From: Latrodectus hesperus
Taxonomy: Eukaryota; Arthropoda; Arachnida; Araneae; Theridiidae
Assembly: GCA_037975125.1 (NCBI GenBank)
Contig: CM075855.1
Coordinates: 86,204,706-86,268,705 of the forward strand
Direction: 5' to 3'
Length of the DNA stretch: 64,000 nucleotides
In this document: in pieces, positions 53,890 to 64,000 of the stretch
How positions within the stretch are numbered: position 1 is the stretch's first letter
How the letters are laid out: every line of letters begins with the position of its first letter
Notes under the pieces: generated by a model
Databases searched by the model: none
The model's input: the letters and a program-made list of their open reading frames with translations, nothing else
What the model was told of the DNA's origin: nothing
Program-made: the position numbers and the translations under genes

Positions 53890-56630
53890 GATATGTATAA
53901 GAATGTTAACTACAATTTTAGTTCACTACAAGAATTACGTCAAACCTTTGTCAAAGTAATGCAAGTATATTTTAGTATCTCCATGTATTAAAAATGCTCC
54001 GTTTCTCGCCAAATCAATGTAAACGTCTATTTAAATTTTAAAAATTAAGTAAACTGCCTTGAACAATAATAACTTTATTAATCCAATGTATACATTAGAA
54101 ACCATTATAAGAATTATCATATTCTGAAAATGAAATACAAAGCATACAAAATGAAAAGGATAACAAGTACAGATGAATAATTTACAATGCACAAGCAATC
54201 TAATATAAGCTCCATTTTGTGTGACTAGTTTGCTCTGATACTATAAACAAAACTATTATATTTAAAAATAACTTCATAAGCGCAGCTGAAAAAATACGTA
54301 TAATAAAGTAATAAATGTGAATTTTTCTACGATCACACTTCTGGTAGTTCGACAGAAATAAATCGTTTTCATCATGAAAAGTTGCTTACTTCAAAGTATA
54401 AAATAAATAAATTAAAAAACGATTAAAGATATTTAATAAATTTTTTTATGTACTTATCCACTAAAAAATAAATTTTTAGGGTTCTGTCTAAAAGCGGATA
54501 CTACTTTCTTTCTCTGTACCCTTGTCTATCTCTTTCTCTTTAACTATTTTATGAAACTATTCTAGATTTTAAAACTTTACTAATTTTTTTGTGAGAAAAA
54601 CTTGCTTCTTAAGAAGTTTGAGGAAAAAAAATAACTAGAAAACTATTTATTTATACTGCATTTAATTTTCAAATTAAGTAGTTAACACTCATCAATTAAA
54701 AAATGAAGATTAATTTTTCTGTATCTAAATGAAATAAACATGAACTTAATTCACACAAAAAGAAATTTTATAATAAACCTACATAAATCTAAATATATTA
54801 TTTGATAATAATGATATTTAATAAAATCTTGTTTTCTTCTAAGTTGTTCTAAAATTTCTAAGTACATATGTACATATTTCCACACAAAGGAAAAACATTT
54901 AACAAAATTGCTATTATTTTTTTCCTATTTTGAAAATTATGATCCAAAGAATATTGTTTCCAGAAATTAATTGTATTATGATAACCTGTTATTTAAAAAT
55001 CTTAACTCTCTAAGAAAATATAAGATTTCATACCAGCACTATAAAAATTCTCTTTTTGGGGAAATTAAGACATGTATACATATTTTCACAGACACTTTTA
55101 AACATCTCTACAATTGGAAATGAATTAAATAAGTAAAAATGATTTAAAATCATTTATAAAAAAATAATAGAACAAATAAATAAAGCAAATTTTGAACTGT
55201 CAGAAATTTTAGTTTTCACATAAAGGTATGAGATGATAATATGTAACTATTATGTTATCCAAAAGCTAATACAATATTTTTAGCACTATTATGATTATTC
55301 AAAATATATTTTCCCAAACATTGAAAATTTAACAGCGTATTTTAACTACTGATGCATTTCACTTACTAATACTTTACTCGCTTTAATGATGCATTTTATT
55401 AGCATATATTATGTTAATGACCTTATTTAGAAAAGAATGCACCAATTTTACTATTTTAAAACTGCATATTTTTATAAATTTTAGTTTTCAATAGAATATT
55501 AAAATTTTACTTGATGAGTACACATTCAAGCTTACATTTTATACATTCCTCCGTAATAAAAATATTTTGAAATATCAAAAGTGTAATAAAAGTAAATTTT
55601 TAATTTCTTATCGATTTTTTTTCTATTTCAAATTGCAGCTTTCTTTCTATGATGGCAATATTGCACCCTAAATTTGAGATCACCTAATTTTAACAGTACA
55701 TCCTGTTTACTGCAAAGATAATAACCTAAATTTCTTACTATCTTTGCAGTTAATATGGTATATTAGTAATTGCAAAGATAGTAACACAAAGATATTAAAC
55801 CGATTGTTTTAAAATTTAAATTTAATTAATTTGTTTACTCATTTTTTACATCTTTCATTTTCTAAGATGTATCAATTGAAAATAAATATAAATATATATA
55901 AAAGAACATTTCAGTGAATTAGAATTCAAACAAAAACCACGCAGCAATTATATTACCTATGAAGTACATTATCTATGAATTCCAATTCATCTGGAAATAA
56001 TTGTATATCTGTTAATTAAGAAATTTAAAAAAAATTAAAATTTGAAAAATTAAAAACTAAAAATAAAAGTTTGTCATTTATATAGATTTTTAGAATCAAC
56101 AAATTTTGTTAATCACACTAAACATGGAATTCAAAACACATTTGCTGCTCGCATCTGTATTAAGAGATTGTATGAGAAACTATTTCTTTTGCTCTGATTT
56201 TACGAAAAGAAAATTTTAAAAATGCATTTTTTATTAATTATAAAAATTGTCAATTAAAATATTTTTTAATTATTTTTTATTTTTGTTAATTATTCTTAGA
56301 ATGTGATATGCTGTAAATTTAATAAAAAATATTTTAGCGTATTAATTTCATTCAAAATTAGCATTATTAAAAAAGATTGGAGAAATTTAGCTTAATACAA
56401 ATTTTAACGAAAATTTAATGCTGCATATTTTTTAATGTAAATGATAAGAAACATTCAGGGAGTTGGATGATCCACACACAACCATCAATCACAACATACG
56501 TATCTTCACATATATCAATGACAATGTGCTTATAGAAGAGTAAAGGAATGGATGAAATGCTATTTATGATAAATAATTCCAAACAGTAATCTGTTGTGAA
56601 TATAGCAAACAAAGGAAAAATAATAAAGCA
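53890..56630. other. AT-rich non-coding stretch
   Basis: No gene; one short inverted repeat is listed next. Confidence 0.5.
55709..55750. repeat. Short inverted repeat
   Basis: ACTGCAAAGATAATAA pairs with TTACTATCTTTGCAGT, one mismatch, 10-nt loop. The arm motif GCAAAGATAGTAA occurs a third time near 55777. Confidence 0.85.
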
Positions 56631-56637
56631 ATTTTTA

Positions 56638-56818
56638 TAGTTTGGTTTGTTTGTCGACCAACGGTCATTTTTTGCACACGAGGGCAAATTAGACTGGGAA
56701 CTACGGTTTAAAGTGGATTCCAAACCACTACAAACATCCATGCCCAAGGTGGGATTCGAACCCACGAACCGTTGAACCGAAGGCAAGAGCGCTAACCATT
56801 CGGCTGCCAGATGGCCAG
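56638..56818 (-). mobile_element. tRNA-headed SINE, family C, best copy
   Basis: On the minus strand the head reads CAGCCGAATGGTTAGCGC (A box) and GTGGGTTCGAATCCCACC, an excellent B box within a paired T-arm. The body ends CGACAAACAAACC. The head could fold partly like a tRNA, but the attached body and diverged copies at 36708 and 39830 mark it as a SINE. Confidence 0.8.
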
Positions 56819-57481
56819 CAATTTTTATGGCATGCCTTAAAGTTTAACCTTGAAGGGAGTTAAATTAAAAAATCTAAATCTAAAATCAAAGAAAAAATAC
56901 TTATGCTGCCAAAATAGTGCTTGTTTTCTGAAGTATTTTAACTAATTTTTATAGTGATTTAAATATACGTGTCGGACGAAAATTTATGGGATTTTCTAAT
57001 GAGACATAAAATTTTTTCCAAGATATCAGTTTGGGAACTTATATAAATTGCGTCAGATTTTAGTTAGAAAAAATATTATAAAATTTGATTCTACTAGAAT
57101 TTCTTATTTGATAAAATTCTAAGCAACCTTTTAATAATTTAACTACAAAAACGTAATTTTTACATTTTTCATCATATAAAAATTCATATGTAAATCAGAA
57201 ATTATCGTTCACATTAATACATGTAAAAATTTGCATTAAGAAACATTCTTGTGCTCAAGTTTACAAGCGCAAGCAGCTTAAAATTACAAACACACAGAAG
57301 AATTTGGATTATTTGAGTGAAGTTACCATAGCAACAAATTAACAATTCCAAAATATAGCATTGTTATGATCAAATGTACAGTAAAAGTGACATAAGTGAC
57401 GCGACGATGTGTACAAATTCTCTCGATGCCATCATATAAAATGAAAAACGAAATGCGATTAAATTTCCTGGCCACTCTGTT

Positions 57482-57605
57482 TTAATCGTGATCGTGTAAT
57501 TTTCTGTAGAAACTCTGGACGTAAGTAAAGACGCACTTCCAGTCTGGTTTCTTCATAATGACCATGTCTTCAACGTCAAGTAATGGAGCTATGTCTGCCT
57601 TTTCT
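57482..57605 (-). CDS. Smoothelin-family protein, terminal exon (CH domain C-terminus)
   Basis: The minus strand has a good acceptor CTTTATTTCAG ending at 57606. The first base completes the Glu codon split by the intron (phase 2), followed by EKADIAPLLDVEDMVIMKK, then PDWKCVFTYVQSFYRKL, and TAA at 57482-57484. 'LLDVEDMV......PD.KCVFTYVQS.Y' is the signature end of the single calponin-homology domain at the C-terminus of smoothelin and smoothelin-like proteins. Those are actin-cytoskeleton-associated proteins of contractile cells in vertebrates; the role in arthropods is less certain. Codon use is balanced and free of damage, unlike every transposon frame in the window. No AATAAA is immediately evident downstream. 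The partner exon is at 61855-62006. Confidence 0.9.
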
Positions 57606-58164
57606 CTGAAATAAAGCGAAGACATATATTAAAAATTTAATATTTCTTTAAAACATATGAAGAAGCTTAAATTTGACTTTAGAAGAAGCTCAATTTTGAC
57701 GAGTTTGAAACTATAAACTAAAGCAAAAAAATATTGAAATATATTCATCTTCTGATAAGTGCTTATAAAATTACTAAACTAAATTGTCCGTTGCAGACTC
57801 AAACAATTCTTTACCGCGTTTCATATAGAATAAAGCTCCCAAAAAGAGGCTAAAAATAAATTTGTTAGAAATACATATTTGATTATTTTCTAGCCTCATT
57901 CTTTTTAACGACATATGTAGAGATACTAAATTATATACAGTTTAATTCAGTTAAATTTTGTCTTCAACATAATTGGAAATGTCATTCTTTTCAACTGTCG
58001 ATAGCAATATAAATGACCTCTAAAATTCCAGATTAATCATAAATCTCATTGTGTTTAAGAAATGTTTCTTCTCTTTCGAATGATTGGAAATGTGGCTATT
58101 CCCCCCTGAGATCCAAAACACTGTGGATTCGATACCCACTTTAGCCAGTTTGTATATTTAGTTT

Positions 58165-59005
58165 TTATTCCTCGTCGATGTCTCAGATTGAGAGAAAATG
58201 GTACTCTCTAAACAAAATGGCACGAGATATGTTTCCTCATTGATATCTCGAATTGAGAGAAAATCGAACCCTCTAGACAAAATGGCATGAAATATGATTC
58301 TTCATCGATGCTTCAAATTGAGAGAGAATGTTACCCTCCAAAAGCAAAACGGTATGATATGATTCTTCATCGATGTCTCAAATTGAGAGAGAATGTTACT
58401 CTCCAAAAGAAAAATGGTATGATATATGATTCTTCATCGATGCCTCAAATTGAGGGAGAATGTTACTCTCCAAAAGAAAAACGGTATGATATGATTCTTC
58501 ATCGATGTCTGAAATTGAGAGAGAATGTTACTCTCCAAAAGTAAATCGGTATGATATATGATTCTTCATCGATGCCTCAAATTGAGAGAGAATGTTACTC
58601 TCCAAAAGAAAAACGGTATGATATAAGATTCTTCATCGATGCCTCAAATTGAGAGAGAATGTTACTTTCCAAAAGAAAAACGGTATGATACGATTCTTCA
58701 TCGATGCCTCAAATTGAGAGAGAATGTTACTCTCCAAAAAAAAACGGTATGATATATGATTCTTCATTGATGCCTCAAATAGAGAGAGAATGTTACTCTC
58801 CAAAAGGAAAACGGTATGATATATGATTCTTCATTGATGCCTCAAATAGAGAGAGAATGTTACTCTCTAAAAGAAAAACGGTATGATATGATTCTTCATC
58901 GATGCCTCAAATAGAGAGAGAATATTACTCTCCAAAAGGAAAACGGTATGATATATGATTCTTCATTGATGCCTCAAATAGAGAGGGAATCGAACTCTAA
59001 GCAAA
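58165..59005. repeat. 13-copy minisatellite, ~62-67-bp unit
   Basis: Each unit contains TTCATCGATGCCTCAAATTG, then AGAGAGAATGTTACTCTCC and AAAAGAAAAACGGTATGATA. Unit length alternates mainly through presence or absence of one extra TA pair in GATATATGATT versus GATATGATT. The first two and the last units are the most diverged. The 85-codon frame at 58287-58544 is the array translated. Confidence 0.92.
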
Positions 59006-59494
59006 ATGACATATGTTTTTATTTATGCTATTGAATCAAAATGTTTTGGATTCGATTCTTATTTTGGTCATTTTTCGAACATTTTTTACATGTAACTACA
59101 GTTTAAATTACATTCAAGCCACTGTTTAAATATTATTTGCATTAATACAAGCAAATTAAATAAATTTCATTACAATTGAACAAGTAGGTTTTGAAGATAT
59201 TAGAATACGAACATCAACAATTATTCAGATGTATATCAGCATTGTGTTAGTGGCAACAAGATTTTTGGCACCGAATGGCACCAAGAGGAAAGAACAAGGA
59301 GTCTTCCAATAGACTGTTGAAATGCTATAGTGAATTAAATGTAAATTATTGCGATTTTTTCCATACATATAAATCTGTTCTTGTGTTGCGTTTGTTTGCA
59401 GAAACTGCATCGTTGCTTTATGATCCAAAAATGGTTATATATAGACACATAAAATTAAGCATTTGTTGTGAAAAATTTCTTGCAATTATTTTAA

Positions 59495-59847
59495 CCCTTT
59501 ATAGGGCCATTGTTTCCTTGTAATGTTATTTTTAAGTATTTTTGGAATTAAAAGATTGATTTATACAGAAAGAAATGTATTAAACTTATTACTTAAATTT
59601 TTTATTGATTTTTAATACCATTTTTGTAAGGTAGAAATCATGTTTCCCGTTGCCTACTAGCAGATATGTAAAAGGTAAACATATTTTGTTTTGCAATTCT
59701 TATTATTTTTCATTGCATTACATTTATAAAATTAAATTTGCAAATACTGAAACCCACAAAAAGAAATATGAATTAGACGCATTTTCTATCGGCTTCCAGT
59801 GGACATTTAAAAATTTATGAAATTACTTCCTATGGAGTTATAAAAGG
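59495..59847. mobile_element. piggyBac-like MITE, 353 bp
   Basis: TTAA lies at 59491-59494 and 59848-59851. The ends CCCTTTATAGGGCCAT and (reverse complement of the right) CCTTTTATAACTCCAT match at 12 of 16 positions. No coding capacity. Confidence 0.55.
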
Positions 59848-60507
59848 TTAATATTTATTACAATATCATCTTATAAATAAAATCTTAAAAATTTAATTGC
59901 TTCAGTTACAGAATAGAAAACATTCTTTAAGGAGTTTCACAAATATTTTTCAAAATTAAAAAAAATATTATTTGAAATCAAAATTTTCTGTCAAAAATTG
60001 CTGGAATTTTGGCATTTCTGAATTGTAAAAAAGCCTAGTGAAATTGTTTTCACAAAAAATAAGGTCTTGCCATTTCTATAAGACATTATTATCGTGAAAG
60101 GGTCGGGCGATTGTAAAAAACAATCGAAAGAATTAGGTGTTAAAATATAATTTTACGAATCAGTTTCTTTTCCTCGCTTTCGTCAAACTTAAGTTTTCCT
60201 TCCAATTATATAATTCTGTACTTAATATTCGCTTACCACAAACAAAAACTAAAAACATTTGCGAATTCATTTAGAAACTTTAATAACTGTATTAAATAAA
60301 ATTAAATGTTTTATTTATTTTCCTTTATGGAAAAAGATCAACATATTCAAATTTTTACGGAAGGACACGTACCTGAGGATATATAGAACTGAATATGTAA
60401 CTCTAGAACTTAAATACATGATATTTAAGACTTATGAAGAATAAAGTATTTTAAGTTGTGTTATTTGATCCACTTATTGTTTATTGAACTTACTTCTTGA
60501 AATATTA

Positions 60508-61397
60508 AGTTTCCGCCTACGTTGGAAAATTTGTTTTCAACAACAGGTGTTAATTTTTTTATTTGTGAATCTGGTACTCAGAACTTTCTAGTTTCCAAAA
60601 CAGTTTGAAGTTTCACTGTACGTCTAATAGAAATCAAATTACAGGAATCTTTAAAATACGTCATCTTTTGAAAAAAAGTTGCTTTTCAAAACCACAAACG
60701 GTAAGGAAAAAATGGTATTCTACTTTTTTTTACCATTTATATTACATATTTTTTAATACATATGCGATGTGTGATTGATAGCCATAAGTATGAAGCCATT
60801 ATTAAGTTTTTACATTTTAGAAGAAGTGTCAAAAACGTTGCTGTCACTGCGAAACTTTTATTTTAAAGAGTATTTTCTCAAAAATTCGTTTTCCACGAAA
60901 TCTTCCAACCCCTCCCCGTTAAAACGATATCTCCAGTAATAATGGCGTCATATGTATGAAACTTGGCTTATATGTTTTAAGTACTATTATCTATAAAATG
61001 AAACAAAAGTTTGAATAGATGTGAATAAATTTTTCATTTACAGCCATTTTTAAAGGAAATGTTCGATAAAATTTCATAAAAATATTTGCATTACTGTGGA
61101 ATTTTAACGACCGCTCAGTATTTTTCTTAGATTTTGCTTCATGTCAAAGCAAATTATTACATTTACCTTATGCTCAAATTAAATTAAGATTGATGCATTA
61201 ACATTTTCTGTAGAAAAATAGCAGTTTTGTAAAAATTTCTCTGAAATTTTGCAGAAAATAACCAATTTCATAAAAAGTATAGCATATGTATTTAAAATGT
61301 TTTCTAATTATATGTTTTTTACATCATAATGTATCTAAAAACAAGATAAAAGAAAAAAATTAAAGTAAAAGTTCCCTCAAACGTAGGCGGATACTTT
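60508..61397. mobile_element. hAT-like MITE, about 890 bp
   Basis: Inverted ends are AGTTTCCGCCTACGTTGG on the left and, from the right on the other strand, AAAGTATCCGCCTACGTTTG. The same 8 bp, AAATATTA, flanks both sides (60500-60507 and 61398-61405), the duplication length of hAT transposons. Internal sequence shows no transposase. The register of the outermost two bases is uncertain. Confidence 0.65.
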
Positions 61398-61853
61398 AAA
61401 TATTATTCATTTCTTGACAAAACCCTATCTTAGCACAAATAAGCAAGCTATAAAATAAATTTACATTACTTAATTTACATAAAAAGTGTTAGTGAGAAAT
61501 TTTTTTCTTGCCTTAATACTTTTCGATAATAACTTATTAATAGAAACTAAAATAGAGACTTTACGTAAATAGATGTCAAAAACATTGCATTTCATAAAAA
61601 AATGGCACATTCTCAAAAATATCTGATTCCAAATTTCGAACAAAATAAAATATTCCAAACTATATTCAAGTCTAGCGAAACAGTAACTTCCGTGCTGCCA
61701 AGAGTTTGATTGGCAAGAGCAGGTGGTAGAAGCCAGGCAGTTTAGTGGTCTGATTCATCAAAGAATTGACTCCAAAACAGTTCAAAGACTAATTAATGTT
61801 TATTTTTTTTCCCCTTCAAAAGCATTCATCTTGCAGAACATGAAACCCACTTA

Positions 61854-62006
<153 letters not shown>

Positions 62007-64000
62007 CTAAAAAAACAGAAGAAGAACCATTAGAAGCATTTAAGTCTCTATTAGGGATTGTTAATAATAATTTATACATTGTGTGTGTCAGTGAAATTCA
62101 ATGCAGTAATACTCCTTATAACCCGGTACTTTTATCGCGTTTTCATATTAAGCGTTTTCATGTATAACATTCGTATAACACCTGTTGATCCCTATAACGT
62201 GTTGATTCCTTACGTTATATTTCTGTATTGCAAAATTGATAATGATTTGTACAGTTCACAATCTATTTCGCATGCGTTTGCACATTGTGTCAGTTGTGTG
62301 TGTACTAATTAAATTAAATTAAAGTATTGATCTTTGAACATTCTGCTATAAGATGTCGGTAGAACGTTATTTGAGATACCTCCATGCGAATACAGTAAAT
62401 AAACATGTGATAAAACTCTTTTTAAGAATTATTTGAATTAAACTATTTTGTAGTTACATTTGTAAAAGTATTTTTTTGTTTAAAATTTTCATAATTTAAT
62501 TTTAATAAAATACGCACATTTCGCTCATAATATAGTTTTTTTTCTTGATATTTGATTTCAATCTCCTGTAACGAGAAAAGTTAAACGTGAATCCTTTGTA
62601 CTTTATACGAGGTCATACGAGTGCGTTTTATGAGAATGAGCGTATATACAATGCGTTTTCCTATAAACGCGAAAACTAATATACCGTGTTAGATGGGGGA
62701 TAGTTCTTAATGATAAAGAAACTATTCCTTATAAAGTATATATTATGTATTGAATATAATATGATCAATTTTAAACAATATTTGGTATCAAGGTATGCAT
62801 CAGTCTTAAGATTTTCCGCACTGAAAAGTATTTTCCATGAACAAAATTACACACATTTCAAGATATAAATATCATTGAGTGCTGGTAGTATAAATTGAAA
62901 TGAATTGAATAAAATCTCATTTACGTTAACTGAAACATACGAGTGAATTTGAATAGTTACAGTTGTATTGATAATTTGGCTTTTATACCATTCTTTATTA
63001 GAAATACAAACAAAAATATCAATTCAGTCATCTATTTTTAAGAGAATCCATCGATTCTCAGTCATCTATTTTTAAGAAAAATTTCACTGAGAGTTTTCAT
63101 TTACTCTCATTAAAATTTAACTTAAAAATATATCACCTAATTCTATGCGGATTTGAATATTTTACCGGCAAACATGTGACCAAAAGGTCAAACAAAGGAA
63201 ATAAGATGTAAATATTTGAAAATTATTTTAGCTATAGAAAAACTGAATTCGAATCCACTTTCATCCGAATTCCAAGTATTTCCGATCAGCAACGAGGTGA
63301 AAAAAGCAAAAACAATAGATTTTAAAATAGGAAAAATAGTAAATATATTGTTATTAAAAAAATTATGTGGGAATGTAGAAAGAAAGAGAATATGATGCCG
63401 TGCTCATTCACTACTAGCATAGGTAACAATTTTGTAAAGGTAGACAGAACTACTAAAAGGTAGGCAGACTCCTTCGTTCTTGAAGCGAGCAGAATTCCGG
63501 AATCGTTTGCGTCATAGCATAAGTAATTTTCATTGGGTGATAATCAATGTTAATTGTAGTTTAAATTAATGACGCACACCGCTCTGATCAAAGTTTCAAG
63601 CATCATTGTTTGAAGTTAAATTCCATTCCCCTCAGTTTTTGCAAAAGACCAACATCCTAATATGAATTTCATTTCAATAGCTACAAGCGCTCTCAGTTCA
63701 ATCGAAGGACAAATAGATTAAGAATTTATGCAAATATTTCATCAAATATAATTACCAATTATTTCCTTTTTGATAGATTTGATTTCACGTATTTTAATGA
63801 AATTGAATGAATTTATATAGACGTATAGAAAAGTTAAACTTTCAAACAATCAACTTCATTTCCAAAATTTATTTTGGAGAATTAATTCTTTACATTATTT
63901 TAAATTCTTATATAATTCCCATTTGTTTATCTTAGACAATCCTACAATCAACTTATCAGTCCATCAATTTTTGAGTAACAAAACAACCACTTTGTAAAGA
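62007..64000 (-). other. Upstream intron of the smoothelin-family gene, with a possible MITE
   Basis: No further exon of the gene was recognised to the window end. The segment at about 62098-62700 may be a MITE: TAACCCGGTACTTTTATCGC on the left resembles, inverted, GCGAAAACTAATATACCGTG on the right. Both sides also carry several CGTTTT/TATAACG motifs. The remainder is AT-rich. Confidence 0.4.

Noticed and set aside
56740..56818. Possible tRNA gene on the minus strand (good A and B boxes)
   Set aside because: The acceptor stem does not close and a SINE body is attached; diverged copies occur elsewhere. Same reasoning for the heads at 4361, 8239, 24354, 35150, 35520 and 45100.
58287..58544. 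85-codon frame with repeated 'YDMILHRCLKLRENVTL'
   Set aside because: It arises from the minisatellite; the unit length is not a multiple of three and the frame breaks in neighbouring units.
58165..59005. CRISPR-like array
   Set aside because: The whole 62-67-bp unit is repeated, so there are no unique spacers.

Overview
This window is AT-rich, gene-poor eukaryotic nuclear DNA. The best guess is an arthropod, most likely a spider. That rests on the mix of Tc1-like transposons, tRNA-headed SINEs with CAA-rich tails, LINE C-terminal fragments, a Ty3/gypsy remnant, piggyBac-like ends with TTAA duplications, a mariner deletion derivative and a Helitron-like element. The spider call is inference from family resemblance, not proof. 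I see no rRNA, genuine tRNA, CRISPR or prokaryotic features.

The one confident host gene is on the minus strand at the right end. Two exons (61855-62006 and 57482-57605) splice in phase and encode most of the C-terminal calponin-homology domain of a smoothelin-family protein, ending in a stop codon. Neither exon is a long open frame, so ORF calling misses them. Upstream exons lie beyond the right edge or were not recognised. The 4.2-kb intron between them holds a 13-copy minisatellite, a short piggyBac-like MITE and a hAT-like MITE.

Layout from left to right. 1-9.6 kb: AT-rich sequence with SINEs and a LINE RNase H/C-terminal relic. 9.6-15.4 kb: a hairpin, a second LINE 3' end, then featureless DNA. 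15.4-19.7 kb: three decayed Tc1-like elements between two (GT)n arrays. 19.7-24.5 kb: relics, a degenerate ~105-bp tandem repeat and SINEs. 24.6-29.2 kb: a segment bounded by inverted CACTSTAAAAAAAA termini with subterminal tandem repeats. It carries a small, apparently spliced minus-strand gene with a possible promoter and polyA signal, and is the most unusual object here. 30-33.5 kb: a Tc1-like element with intact inverted repeats, a (TA)n tract, then a Helitron-like element. 34-43 kb: SINEs, microsatellites, palindromes and a LINE fragment with a twin-priming-type inversion. 43.2-49.3 kb: a piggyBac remnant, an unassigned exon-like frame, a Ty3/gypsy pol deletion fusion with its 3' LTR, and another Tc1-like element with TA duplications. 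49.3-57 kb: mostly featureless, with an internally deleted mariner and two SINEs. 57-62 kb: the smoothelin exons and their intron.

Apart from the smoothelin exons, and possibly the gene inside the 24.6-29.2 kb segment, nearly all recognisable coding sequence is decayed transposon sequence. All coordinates and boundaries were read by eye; no alignment or database search was run.
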